Of a DNA stretch of 64,000 bases, positions 22,261 through 38,185 are shown in pieces. This DNA comes from Crambe crambe (Eukaryota; Porifera; Demospongiae; Poecilosclerida; Crambeidae). Numbering within the stretch: the stretch's first letter is position 1; the number at the start of each line of letters is the position of its first letter. The position numbers and the translations under genes are program-made. The stretch is taken from the NCBI GenBank assembly GCA_963924555.1, contig OZ004597.1, positions 372,001-436,000 of the forward strand, given 5' to 3'. The notes under the pieces are model-generated. The model ran no database searches. It had not been told where the DNA came from and saw only the letters and a program-made list of their open reading frames with translations.

Positions 22261-25200
22261 TCATGTGATGCCAGAGGTCATGGACATTAAAGGGTCAAAC
22301 ACATCTCCTAGAGAAAAATCAGGTTCAAAAGAATCCACAGTGTCTGCCATCAAACTCAAATCTAAAGGGAGTGGAATTAAGATTATGTGGACAATGTGAC
22401 TGAAAGGTGAAGACCCACCTGCAGCAATCTGCTCTGCTTCCTTCTTCTCCAAGTTCTCCTGCTGAATTCTTTCCTGCTCACCTTCTATGAATAACCTCTC
22501 CAACTGCAGTTTCATTCCTCTCTCCTCAAAACCACCCTGCATTATAGCCAAACCAGAACTCAAACCAAAGGCATTCTCTCACTCACTCAATACTTGATAT
22601 AAAAATAGCTATCTATATACCCACCTCAGTGTCCACTTTCATCATGATCTGTTCATACCGACTCCTCAGCCCCCTGCTACGGGAGAGCAGCACCTGGGCC
22701 ACACTCTCAAACACTGCATCAGCTAAATAAATAGGCAAGGGGAAAATACTGAAAAACCTGGCTCAAAGAATACAATATTGAACCATGGATATAGAGAATA
22801 CTAACTGAACGACAGGCCCACAGCACCTTTTTCCACAGCAGCAGGAGGTGGCTCAGACTCTCCATAGAGGTGGTAGGGGAGAAGACGTGCCAGTACATCA
22901 TGTCGAGAACGAAAAGAATTAACAGTGTCAGGGTTCATGAGCTGTGAGTGCATTTTCTCCAGATGGGCACTGAATCTGAATGCTATTCTTGCCTCCTCAG
23001 ATGACTGAAGAGCCTAAGAAACAAGTTTTAATACAACATGCTCAAAGGACACTGACTGAATGGAAAAATATGTACAGTGACATCCAATAAGCACTTCAAT
23101 GTCAAAAGGGACTGGTCCACTCCATTTACACCATCTAACCAATTCCTCACCTTCTGTAGAGCTTGCAACCTTTCATTTTTCAATTTCTGCTGTTCCATTT
23201 TCAACTTATAGCGGGTCATATGCTGTGGGGTCTGGTTACCTTGTGTCATCTGTAACAAATAATGAAGACATTGAAATCATACTTCAGTATTCCATTTTCA
23301 CCTGATGACGAGGAGTGTTTAGGAAGGAAGAGCCTGGGATATATGCATGGAGAGATCGAGGGGGAAACCCTGCCCCACTTGGAATGACATTAGGTTGACC
23401 TACGCCCATCTTCACAGGTCCATGGTGAGGGGTAGTGTTGGATTTAGAAAAGGTCACCATACTGCTGTTACTGTAGTTGGTGGTAGCATTGGAAGAAGCC
23501 GACTGCTCAGGTGGAATCAGCACTGGAATATTGTTCTTGTTAGGAACACTAGAAACCTTCAAAATGAAAGGAAAAAATTAACACGTACCGGTGTACTGAT
23601 TTCCTCTCTCACCTTAGCCCTGGTGCCTGGAAGTTGCCTGGCCTTCCACACTCTGATGGCTGACAAGAGAGTTTGGGGAAGATTGAGCTTGAGTAGTTCA
23701 GTCTCTGGAAGACGGCAGAGCACACCGAGTGTTTCCAGAGTCAGCCCAGGAGGAAGGGGCATGGCCACTCCAGCTTGAATACCACTTCCTGTCGACGTGG
23801 AAGATCCAGATGAAACTGGGTTCTGTTTTCCCACAGGGAATACTGAAGTAGGACCGTGAGAGGCAGCAGTTGAGGAACTGATAGATTGTTTGAACTGAGT
23901 GGTGACTGGGGCATGAATAGTGCTGTTGTTGGAAAGAGCAAGTTGATGTAGGGGTTGCTTGGACATGCTCACATCTCCCAACTGGAGTGTTGTCATGCTA
24001 GGGCCAGAGGAAGAGGACATTGGTGTCACATAAGGAAGATGTCTGGACAACATGTCTTGAGAAGGGCCAAGCATGGATTGAGTGGTGGTGGCAAACTGAG
24101 AGCTCCTTTGGGATTCAGCTGTTTGAGTGAGTGTGTTGATTGGTGGTGATGATTGTGGATATTGGGCTGATTGTGACAGTGGTGATATTTGACCCTGTAG
24201 GGACTGTGTCTTAGCATCAGGATTTTCTGATGATGAACCAAATTGAAGTGGTGTGGCAGAGGGCAGGTTTGTCACAGGCAGAACAGTTGCCTTTGGTAAT
24301 GTGTTATTGATCACAGGGGAAACAGGATTAATAGCCTTACTGACAAGAGAACTGCTATACTTTTGGACAAAATCTTTCAGTTCTTGCACAGTTTTGGGAC
24401 GTTTGGAATCTGGAAGGGCAGCCATCAACACTTGAATTTGCTTCACTGCCTTTTGTGTGTCCAATTGAGATGCTAGAGGAATAAATGATAACAACCACAT
24501 CCATTGTTGTTATTTCAATGATCTTACAGTTCAGCTGTGAAGGGGTGGTGGTAGTGGTTGAAGACGTGCCCATGTGACTGAGTAGAGATGGCGGCATGTT
24601 ACTTACACTGCGTGGAAGATAAGCACCTCCTGTTGAATCAGATGAGCTCCCAACTCCTGCAGTCTGATTGTTGGCAGAGGAGACAGCAGTGCTTGCACTG
24701 TAAGGAGGGGGTGGTTGTTGGGGTACACCCTTCACACTTGTACTCTGCCAGGACATAGTGTTAGAAGCAGTTCTCTGTTGTGTTTGTGGTGCCTTTCCCA
24801 GTGCACTCAACCCACTGAGGATTTGATTGGCTCGCTGTTCTTGCTGTTGGTGCTGTACCTGTTGCTGTGAGGTCAAAGTCTGTCCTCCAATGCTTCCCAT
24901 TGTAGTCGTTAATTTAGTGGACAGACCCACTCCAGTCCTGGACTGTTGACCTAATGACTGAGATGGGTTACCTCCTTCAGATTTGATCATATTATTCTGA
25001 GCAGCAAGGATCTTTTGCTGGGCTGATACAAGAAGGTTGAGTCGATCACGAACTCTAGCCATTCCCTGCTGGTCATTCAACCCTTGATACTGTTTGTATA
25101 ACTGCATCAATTGGAGCATGATGGACTTGGAATTGTGATTTATACTGTCTGTAGTTTTATTAGTGGGTCCTCCTGAGTTCTGAGCAGCAGGAGAATTTTG

Positions 25201-26161
25201 AGTCCTATTCATCTGAGGGACGACAGTTGGAGGCTGTTGCCTTCCACTGCTGACTTCATTAGCAGGAGGAATCTGAGAAGAGATAAACTGATTTGGTGAA
25301 GTGTTTGAGAATCCACTGGCTATGGGACCATTCAGTGCAGTACTTAGTTCAGAGATCGAGGTGACAGGGGTGTGGTTGTAAGGAGGAGGAGGAGGGAGGG
25401 AGGTGGAGGATATGTGAATAGGAGGCAGTAATGTAGATCCACTTGAATTGGAATTAGAGACTGACAAGGTGTTGAGATGATTGCTAGGCAAGTTTCCTTT
25501 GTCGAGAAGGGAGGCTATGGGAGTTACGGCTTGCTGGGTAGAGGAGAGGCTGTTCTGTGGGGGGGAAGAGGAGGGAGAAGAGGACGAGGGGGAATGGAGG
25601 GGTTGGATTCTGATGTTAGAGGGGACCTGAACAGTTTGATTGGGGAAGGCCTGTTGGTGAGGCAAGGTGTTGTTCACAGAGGAATCAGGACACACTCGCT
25701 TGCTGGGTGGAGGCTCAGTCCTACCTATAGGGGTGATAAAATCAGATTCTGAGTTGAGTTATCTCTTTCGAATGCTGTATATTGTCAGGCTTTATATCAA
25801 TGTACTAACCTTGATTCTTCTCCACTTCCCTGGCCATTTCCTGCAAGCTACCCACTCCATGATCAAAGTCCCGAGCCTTCCTCGTCTTGTCAGATTGTTC
25901 CAATTCCAATGAACTGATTCCAGTGACGTTGAGCAGCTCTTCGAGACTGGTAAAGGATTGTGGACGGTTGAGTGGACTGGAAATGAAATTGGTTCTACCT
26001 CCACCAGAACTGTCTCCACTGTCCCCCAGAGAGGAGATGAAGAGGGCACTTGTGTCAGGTGTCTGAAGACTGCCAGACTGTGGGAGGATCTGGTTACCGG
26101 AAGGGGTTGGAGTGGGGATGGGGAGATGGGAGGGGTGACTACCACCTCCACTAGCAGACAT
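22261..26161 (-). CDS. BICRA-like: BICRA/GLTSCR1-like subunit of the ncBAF chromatin remodeller
   Basis: Nine exons: 26161-25810, 25724-24528, 24472-23613, 23556-23302, 23249-23151, 23013-22827, 22722-22625, 22536-22419 and 22361-22261. They total 3267 bases, exactly 1089 codons with the stop, and every join keeps frame. The N-terminal half is disordered, rich in Ser/Thr/Pro/Gln, with a Q-rich stretch. A conserved helix near the start reads LEELLNVTGISSLE. The diagnostic part is the C-terminal GLTSCR domain: EEARIAFRFSAHLEKMHSQL followed by RSRHDVLARLLPYHLYGE, the family's RLLPYH motif. In animals this domain docks BICRA onto the BRD9/SMARCA4 core of ncBAF in the nucleus. The ATG at 26161 directly follows an acceptor (TTGCAG), so a 5' UTR exon lies upstream. 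Confidence 0.85.
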
Positions 26162-27928
26162 ACAGCTGCAACTATAAGAATACAGGGGACTGTGTTTATA
26201 GCTTAGCAATAATTTTCTAGGAACCAAACCCTGCTTATAAGGAAAGCTGGTCCCAAAGTGTCCATTATTAATCCCAAACCACAAGAATGTGTACATAATG
26301 TCATGTGATATGCACACACAGGAGTATTAATTATAGTACATGGTACCAGCCCTAGGCTTCTGTATCACAACATAATTGGACAGTGAAAGCGGTCTGATGT
26401 GAGTAGTGACCATCACTGCCTCACTGGGGCTAGCTAGTTGGATGCCACCTCACTAGTACTCATTGTCAACATCATCACTGCCTCACTGGCAGTACTCAGA
26501 CACCTCATGCATGAAATTGAGCTGGGCATTCTTGAAGTGTATAGATCATGAAGAGCAAATCTGGCAGGCTGGGGACATAGCATACACACAGGTACGGTAA
26601 ACCAAATAGCAGGGTAATTCCGGACAGTTCAAATACTTTCGAAACTGCCGAGATTTATGAGCCCTATTTTGAAAGATGTTACACTATCATTTTGAGCTCG
26701 GCAGTTTCAGAAATATGTTTACAGTGGTACACACGGGGAAATAATGAACCTTGATGTGTGCATGGCTCAAAATATCGTATGATGATCATCAACACACAAA
26801 GATGGTCTTGAGAGTACAGAATGTGCATGTTTACTACCCTTGTGGCCTTGGGTGGCAATGCCATGCCTGTCTATAGTGTTCTGGCATCACAACTGGCTAG
26901 CAGCACAACACAGAGTCGCGCTACTACATGCAATTTCAATGTGGCTAGCTACCGTCTGTGTGCAGTATTTCAAAAATAGAACAAATTCTGAGCGTTTTCG
27001 CAGTAGTCTCGCAGGAACCATGCATAAACTAGTCACATCGCACAGAGAATCTTGTCTGTGGAACTGATCTGCTACAAAGACGGTAATATGCACGAAGCGA
27101 AAGGCTGCGACCTACGAAAAGAACGGGGCCTTCTTCGCCACCGAGTTATGGACAAAAATAACTTCGAAAGTATCTCAATTTCTCAACAAAACGGGCCATA
27201 CTTTGTAAGCTGCGGCGGTAGCACGAAACACTAAAGGTCTTTAGGGCTACAGATATAGCCAAGAAAGGCATCTGGGCGTTCCAATGGCGTCTAATCGAGT
27301 CACACATCACGTATAAGTAGGAAACAGCGCTAAAATGAATTGCTGCCGGTCTATAAATAGGCCACACGCACAGACAGACAACAAAGCATATAGATACACA
27401 AAGGGCACTCACTTCTCTGGAGGTTTGGTAATAATTTTGCTTGCTAGGGTAGGCAGTCATGAAAATTCCACTCTCTTGTTTCCGGTTGGCAGTTTGAATA
27501 CACACACATCAAAGTAATACGGCTCTCTAAACCACGCCCAACTTGTATAAAACGCACGTTTAACGCGTAATGATGACGCAATAATAATGACATCATAGGC
27601 CCGGAAGCGAAAAGGTCAGTACAGCATGTGCATAACATGTGCATGCATGTGGCGCAGCGGCGCGGCGCGGCCGGCCGGCCGCCGGCCGTCCACCCACTCA
27701 CGATCACGTGTGCGCATATACGCATGCGCATAAGAGTTGCCTCCGTAGTAGTTTAAAAAATAAAAAAATAAAAAAAAAAATAAATAAAAATAATAATAAT
27801 AATAATTCAATTATGCGCATTATTATGTAGTGATTCTTTATACCATGGCGTTATGACATCAATTTTTTTTTAATAAGTGAATATCAGTGTGATGAGAAGA
27901 AGGTCTGTTGTGGTAGATGAAATGGTTA
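26162..27928. other. Intergenic region upstream of BICRA-like
   Basis: 1.77 kb. A donor-like CCAGAGAAGTGAGTG on minus near 27415 could end a BICRA-like 5' UTR exon. A 76-bp inverted-repeat hairpin (arms GAAACTGCCGAG) spans 26637-26713. Around 27640-27730 there is a very GC-rich patch with CGGCCGGCCG palindromes and a CGCATGCGCA (NRF1-type) site, followed by poly(A) and (TAA)n. No protein gene is supported. Confidence 0.5.
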
Positions 27929-28630
27929 CTACTCAGAGACAAGTCCTGACTCAGAGTTGATCAAATCAATTGATGATGGTGATGGTGCTTGTCTGCAAGC
28001 TTGTCCACAGCTGGAGCGAGCTCCCCTTATGCACTGGATGGCTGAACATAATAGTGAAAAAATTAGGCGACAGTGGAGCCAGGACATAGTAGAGCTGTAT
28101 GATTGATCCCATTTGGTTGCGAGATGTGATGCTAATCTTTTATAGAAGTGAGTTGCTTCATTGGCCATTCCACCCGTAGCTGCAAAGACTAAAGGGGTGA
28201 AAGAGGCATGTTCCACCTCCCTGACCCTTTGCTCATAGGCCCTCTTTTTGATGCGTTCATGTTTCTTGTAGGTAGCAGATAGCTGGCTTTGTCTATTGGA
28301 GGGGGCATGTGGGTTAAAAACACGTACATCTAGAAAGCACCTTTCATGGCGTCCTCCCCAAAAGCCATTGGCAGCTATATCTAGACGGGCTCCGTCTTGT
28401 GTGTTTGCAGTTGCATTGGTCAGCTGTTCCCCAGTGAGGCAAGTCAACGACTCATAAGCTGTACTAATTTCTCCACTTAGGCTGCCAAATGTATTAACAG
28501 AAATCCAGGTAGCTAAGTGTATGCCAAATGTATTAACAGAAATCCAGGTAGCTAAGTGTATGCCAAATGTATTAACAGAAATCCAGGTAGTTAAGTGTAT
28601 AGCTAAAGGTATATTATGCAGTCTAGACAA
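27929..28630 (-). pseudogene. Retroelement-associated ORF fragment, 5'-truncated
   Basis: An open frame of about 230 codons with no ATG at its 5' end. The core (ARLDIAANGFWGG, FLDVRVFNPHAPS, KKRAYEQRVREVEHASFTPL, CIRGARS) resembles, from memory, a C-terminal domain of many cnidarian and sponge reverse-transcriptase-type repeat proteins. The spacing of RLDI..FLDVRV is reminiscent of a PD-(D/E)XK nuclease fold, which is inference. The first third is replaced by three in-frame copies of a 39-bp repeat (GIHLATWISVNTF) at about 28485-28605. It is a decayed insertion, not a host gene, lying about 170 bases before the HUNK-like start. Confidence 0.6.
28485..28605. repeat. 39-bp tandem repeat, three copies
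   Basis: Three head-to-tail copies of a 39-bp unit containing TGTATTAACAGAAATCCAGG. The period is a multiple of three, so on minus the reading frame stays open and encodes a 13-residue repeat. Confidence 0.95.
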
Positions 28631-28802
28631 TATTAATTATTCATCATAATGAATATTGAATGAAGGAGGAGGTGGGGCTTGTATAACCTGTGGGGGTCTA
28701 TAAAACACCTGCTAAGTCTTAGTATATGAGTTCCTACAATAGTTGATATATTGTACTTAGCTATTTTAGCTATTTGATGTAGCCAAATTATAGTGCAGCA
28801 AA

Positions 28803-32570
<3,768 letters not shown>

Positions 32571-32862
32571 TAATATCACTCATGCTTCATGATTTCCTAA
32601 TTAATCTTTGTATGTGTTCTTGTCCTTATAATTATAATTACATCACTTAATAACATCAACAAAAAACAAAAACAACAAAAATAACAACACAAAACAACTT
32701 AGATATCACACATGCATCACACAAAATCAAACAGGACACACTCGATACAGCACTACTGTATAACAGTAGCTGAAATGTCAATAAATTATGCTACTGTCCA
32801 TAATGTAAATGCAAGAGAGATATTTATAAATAGAAGCTATGAGATAACAAGTGTACAAGTTT

Positions 32863-35201
32863 CTATAAACCACCAGTTGCCTCATCACCTTTAGTGGCAG
32901 GAGTGTAGTAGTTAGTGCCGTTAACCTACACACAAGTACAAAGTATCATGGTCTTGCTACAGAGGCCAGGGTGGTCTCCAAGTATGCAGGCCACACTCAC
33001 TGCTTTATCATGCTCAAAGATGAACTGTGGGATGTCCAACTGGTCAGGATTGATCGTATCATAAAGATACTGGACTCCAGTTAAATACTGGACTTTGTCC
33101 TTTATCTCTGACGCTGTAAAAGTCAGAAACCACCAGCCAGAGAGCTGGAAATATAAATCACAATGATTAGCTATGTGAAGAATAGCCAGGGGTTGAAATA
33201 CCTTGAGCCACCAAGAAGGATGAACAACAAAGAGTGCTCTGAGATGTTCCTTATACCTACACATCATTTTTTTAAAGTTTTCAAGTCTATTTCTAAAATT
33301 GTACATACCTGTTATCGACCATAGAATAGAGCTGTTTGAGAAAGTTAGAATCAGGAAGGTTGTCTGAAACAGTTTGTGTATGAAAGTAAATTAACACATA
33401 GTCTTTGTTTACGACAGTCTCCATCACATGGATGAAATAAGCCATAGCCTGCAACAGTATAAAAAGGTACATTAAGTTAATAAATAGGAGGGGAGAGTAC
33501 CTTAGATAGGTCAATCTTTGAAGCAGGGAAATTTCTTCCAATGAACACCACTATCTGTCGACCTACATAGTCAAGGCCAGCTTTGTAAAAGACTCCCAGG
33601 TTGGCCATATCTTGAAAGTTCTCCGTTCGAGCTCTCCGGAGGTAAGTCTGATAGCTGCATCATGAGACAATTGAATCATCAGGTGTGCGCACAGATATGC
33701 TAGAGCTACTGACAGTTTCATTTGGTTTTCTTCTTCTGTCTGTTGTTTAGTTCTAGTGATCTGCTGTCTTCTCTCATTGTCATGGTCAGCTGTCATGGAG
33801 GCAAATGGATGGCTACCAACCTAATACAATACATACAATAGCAAGAGCCATCATTACGAGTGAACTAGCAAGAGCCATCATTACGAGTGAACTAGCAAGA
33901 GCCATCATTACGAGTGAACTAGCAAGAGCCATCATTACGAGTGAACTAGCAAGAGCCATCATTACGAGTGAACTAGCATACCACTGAAATAAGTATATCC
34001 TCCTTTTCTTCAACTTCTTCCTCTGCATCATCATCATCTGAAAGTTCTTCTGCATAAATTGAGTAAAAGATCACAATCTAGCTAAAACAAATCCAAATAA
34101 AGACCACTTAATAGCAATCATTCCAACTCTTCTCCATTACAATTATCACTTTGCTTAGTAGTACCATTGCTATATATGTAGTACCATTGGTTAAAGGGTT
34201 GTCAGCAATTCGGATTTTTCTTTCTTGTATGGTTGGTTCTCCAAACTCGTCTCCAAGGTCAGCTGGAAGGGCTTTCGCAGCATATGATTCCTCTTCCTTG
34301 GTCCGAGGGAAGTAGAGAGGCATCACACTCTGATACCAAGTCTATAGGATCAGAAAATATGGAGAAGAAAAGTGAATTGTCATCATGGGGTCATCACAAT
34401 CATTACCTCTTGACCATCTGATACAAATACAACTAGGTCAATATCCTCTCCGAAATGTTCCAGAAAGCGACGAATTGTCCCTATCCAATACGCAACACAC
34501 ACATTTGAAAATTAAACCCACTTTATAATGTTGCTATCTATGCTACAATCATACTTATAGCAATATGTGCTCCATCTTCTCCTGGATACCCCCGACGACT
34601 GGAGTTGAGGACACTGAAAGCAACTGAAGCCAAGTGGCGAGTCCTAATAGTATTATCAGTATGTGTAAGTAGAATCTCCTAACAGTCATAATAACCATCA
34701 CACCACATAGTTTTTCATGCAATGATCATTAGCACTATGATTAATACTTGACAATCTGCATGACACTCCTATAGCAGTTGTACAGGGCACTCTCAGCTGC
34801 TGTCTTATAACGAAGGTTGTATCTTGGCCCCACTGTGTGGATGACATATCTGCATGGAAAAATCGCAGGCACTCAAATCACTAGCTACCCGGCTTACTAA
34901 TTCAAACCTTGCAGGAAGCCGGTAGCCCCCAGTGATCCTAGCCTCTCCAGTCCGACAACCTGCAAACATTTCTCACTCTTTATTTGAAATGGAGCTTGTC
35001 TATAGTTATCTAACAATCAGTGCACAGCTATTGCACAGAGGTACAATAGAAGAGGGAGGGGCACAATACTCTATAGAAGTTCTATTGGGAAATGTATAGA
35101 GAAATAGAAGAGGGAGGGGTACAATACTCTATAGAAGTGGCTGTTCTATTGGGGAATGTATATTGGGGAATGACACGGGGGGGGGGGGGGGGGGGGGGGG
35201 G

Positions 35202-35235
<34 letters not shown>

Positions 35236-35994
35236 AGTTTCACTCACTTCCAACTTGTGTCTTGCATTCCTCTCTCAGTTCTGGACCAGCAACTTCGTAT
35301 AATCTGTTACTGATTTGGTTCTTGTCAGTGAGGCTCTCATTGGTAGGATTTACCACTGCCTCCACCTGTAATGAGGCGATGTCCCCTGTCCTGCAGATAA
35401 AAAGGGGAGAATCAGATATGTCATAAGGACACTAACTGCACAACACTTTTACAAGGCAAAAACTGCATACTGAAATTGTGGGAAGAAGAATGAGCAAGGG
35501 GTGGTACGTATATGGTCATGGAGTGATCATCTCAAGTGATAAATCACACTGATACTACTGCAGTAGAACTGAAGGAGGGGGTGGGTAAGAGAGTAGAAAG
35601 TGATGAAATGGGGTCTTTATTGATTTGCACTTATTGTATGTTGACCTATTTCACCCTAATTGACACTCCAGTGAGGCTGTTTGTGGATGTCTTGCGAGCC
35701 CATAGTTTGTGGATGCAGTGAACCATATTAGGGAATGCTTAATGCTTACCATACAACAAGCTGCATGCAATCTCTTATAATAGAAGATGTGCAGTTGTAA
35801 CTGTCAGCTGTCTGACTAGCTACTCACCATATGACTATCTTCTTATTGAGGTCTTCACGTATGGAGAAGGGTGAAATGACATGAGCATTGGGTAAGAGTT
35901 CTGAAGCAGCAGGCAGCCCTTTGGGTTCTTCAGCTCCCCAGGGAGTCAGGTCCGCGGCGGATACCGTAGCAGCCTTTGCGCCAAGGGGATCCAT
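32863..35994 (-). CDS. GDAP2: GDAP2, macro domain plus CRAL-TRIO domain
   Basis: About a dozen exons on minus. The start ATG at 35994 gives MDPLGAKAA, the same opening as vertebrate GDAP2 (MDPLGA). Macro domain: VEAVVNPTNESLTDKNQ, CRTGEARITGGYRLPARYVI, HTVGPRY and RRGYPGEDGAHIA. The acidic linker is followed by VGSHPFASM. The Sec14-like CRAL-TRIO half covers VGRQIVVFIGRNFPA, YFIHVMETVVNKDYVLIYFHT and ALFVVHPSWWLK. The stop TAG is at 32863-32865. The macro domain may bind ADP-ribose and the Sec14-like part lipids; family members localise to lysosomal membranes. The start lies only about 130 bases past the stop of the upstream M6PR-like gene on the same strand. Confidence 0.88.
33840..33974. 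repeat. 27-bp tandem repeat, five copies, inside a GDAP2 intron
   Basis: Five perfect copies of AGCAAGAGCCATCATTACGA plus GTGAACT. It lies between the exon ending ..EKEDILISV and the exon beginning VGSHPF, so it expands an otherwise tiny intron. A plus-strand ORF across it (ARAIITSEL repeated) is a by-product of the 27-bp period. Confidence 0.95.
35177..35233 (+). repeat. Run of about 28 G followed by (AG)n, in a GDAP2 intron
   Basis: Homopolymer at 35177-35204 then AG dinucleotides to 35233, only about 15 bases from the splice donor of the GDAP2 exon ending near 35248. On the transcribed strand this is (CT)n-C(n). Confidence 0.9.
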
Positions 35995-36126
35995 GCACAC
36001 CTACCTTTCTGTTTTATGAGCAGCGCTATTATTGCTGATCGTGCAAAAATGGTCCGGGCCCGGGGTCATGTGACTGGTCACGTGTCTACAATTTTGCGCG
36101 CATTATTATATAATCCTATTATGCTA

Positions 36127-38032
36127 TCATTTCAGTGTTGTGTATTCATTTCTAGTTCTTTTGAAAAATCTTGCAATTGGTTTGAATGTGAACACACAGC
36201 CATCCTGGATGTGAGGGGGGAATCAATGCAGGTCATATACACACCTATAGACCCACCTTTACTAAGAGTGGAAGTTCCTTCCAGAAGACTTTATTTGGAA
36301 TCATATCAGTGCCTATTTCAGCTTCATACTTATATCTCTGAATGGCAGCACCAATGACACAATACGCAATCAGAGCAACCAATAACCTGTGTAGAATAAA
36401 TAATACACCTCACAGGTAATAGTTAGCTAGAATAACTTACAGGATCATAATAACAAGACCTGCCACTCCCACAATTGATGCTTTTGCCTTCTCACTGACA
36501 GGTGCTCCTGCACAGGCTTGGGATGATGCTAAGCTAAACTCCTAGATATGAAAAACAACATCATGAAGCATTTAGCTATCAATATAATATTACATAGATT
36601 GTATTAAATGGGCTTCCAATTCTGCCTTTGAACTTCATCTCTGGGGTACTACTTTTTGTGCACTCGAGAGCAATCTTTACACTGCAGGAATAATAATAGT
36701 CATGATAGCCTCCAGCAACTGAAATAGCCTCAAGACCTTGTTGTTAGTGTAGAGTATAGAAGATAGGGAACACCATGACTGTCAATGTAGATCTTCTCGC
36801 TTCCTGCTTCATCACCAATGGATGATATATACGAAGTAGAATAGTAACAAACCTTGAAAGAAATAAAAGGTGGTTTATAACTATACAGCTACAGCAATAT
36901 TGAATGAATTCTCAAGAGGCTATTTGGCAGCATATTAGTTGCAATAACAATCACCCGATGAATTTCTCACACACATTTTTTAAACAGGGCATAATGGACA
37001 GCATATCCTTAGCATTAATCATAACATGGCAAAGAACATACATAAGTATTGAGACAGTCAGTCTGACCCTGTGCAGAAAACACCTGGCATGGATTGTAAG
37101 AGAAGTATTCATTCTTAGACCCTCCTTCTATCTTCTTAAACCTGTATGCATTAGCTATTATCAATGAAGGTTAAAAATTTTGCCATAAAAAATTTGAAGT
37201 TTAGGCTGGAAAAATTTTGTAGGAGACTCTGAGAGAAAGACCTGGAGACGACACATGCACAGAGCCCTTGACACACATCTGATATAATACTCAAAGTTTC
37301 ACAAAGTAGTTTTATGGCTGCTATACAGTAGACCTATGGCTAGCTATGGAGTGCTATTCCTATACAGTAGACCTATAGCTAGCTATGGAGTGCTATTCCT
37401 ATACAGCTACAGTACTATATTATTTCACGAGTGTATTGTATACTACCAGAGGCAAGAAACAGAACTCAATCTTGATCCAACCCATCGGAAAGAGTTTGTG
37501 AGAAGAGTAGCTATAAAGAGTGTAAGGGTTCCTTATGATGTAGAAAGGCTACCAAGCAACAATACGTATTTGATGCAGGCGAGGAACCAAGTGGGGTCAC
37601 TGCAGCACAGTGGAAATTATACATCATCACTTATGCCACCAGAGTACTCATGCACACTCAGTGGTGTAGCCAAGCCAGGGCCTACCAGGGCACAGGCCCT
37701 GGCAACACATGAATCTATTATCATAAAAGAATCTTAAAGCACAGTTTCATGCTCAAGTCCAACATGAAACATAGCCATGCCCTGGGAATGAAAATAACCT
37801 GGCTACGCCACTGATGCACACTCCAGCCAGCCTCTATAATATATCACCTGGGGGCTTGTTCAGAACTAGCACTCAGTGGAGTTAGATCAATGATTCCATG
37901 CTCAGTCTTGCATGCGCATGTGACATCTGGTTGCTTTGGATCTCGAGGACATTGCTGATCTTCCCCGGCCACTAAGTGGCAGACGTTGGTGGAGAGAAAG
38001 AGACCTAGAATTACAGCTGGCAACTTCTTCAT
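36127..38032 (-). CDS. M6PR-like: Cation-dependent mannose-6-phosphate-receptor-like protein 1
   Basis: Exons, minus: 38032-37848 (ATG, signal peptide MKKLPAVILGLFLSTNVCHL), about 37146-37035, about 36851-36742, about 36680-36605, about 36540-36440, about 36375-36265, and the last about 36197-36127. The lumenal domain has the P-type-lectin-like pattern: CACKTEHGIIDLTPL, YFSYNPC and YIDSHGVPYLLY. One transmembrane helix (VGVAGLVIMILLLVALIAY) is followed by a tail with IPNKVFWKELPLLVKDGCVF, matching the cytosolic tail of CD-M6PR (FW..L..LV.DGC). The likely role is sorting of glycosylated cargo between Golgi and endosomes. Whether it binds mannose-6-phosphate is not shown. Intron 1 carries a MITE. 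Confidence 0.8.
37320..37405. repeat. 39-bp tandem duplication
   Basis: Two copies of a unit containing TATACAGTAGACCTAT and GGAGTGCTATTCC, within intron 1 of the first M6PR-like gene. Confidence 0.9.
37659..37813. mobile_element. 155-bp MITE with 9-bp target duplication
   Basis: The ends are CAGTGGTGTAGCCAAG (37659) and ..CCTGGCTACGCCACTG (37813), inverted with a mismatch or two. ATGCACACT flanks both sides (37650-37658 and 37814-37822). The interior has an AGGGC..CAGGCCCTGG palindrome. It is non-coding, in intron 1 of M6PR-like 1. The CAGTGG..TAGCCA end and the 8-9 bp duplication suggest a hAT- or MULE-type element. Confidence 0.85.
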
Positions 38033-38185
38033 TGCTGCATGTGCTTGTCCTAGAAGTCTTTGTGGTTTTATTTATCGAAAGCTAGTAATAGCTTAGGAAT
38101 GCAGGAAGCCAGCCAGCCAGCCAAGCCAGCCAACCCTCCACACTTCCCTTCCAGACTGAGGGATGCACCATACTTAATTTAATAC

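Noticed and set aside
33840-33974. Regular 27-bp repeats considered as a CRISPR-like array
   Set aside because: Copies are directly adjacent with no spacers, and they lie in a GDAP2 intron of an animal genome.
33805-33987. ORF encoding a repeated ARAIITSEL peptide
   Set aside because: It exists only because the 27-bp period is a multiple of three; the region is intronic on the other strand.
37336-37737. 133-codon ORF as a complete gene
   Set aside because: It runs through a tandem duplication and into the MITE, so it is a composite; only the middle part was kept as an observation.
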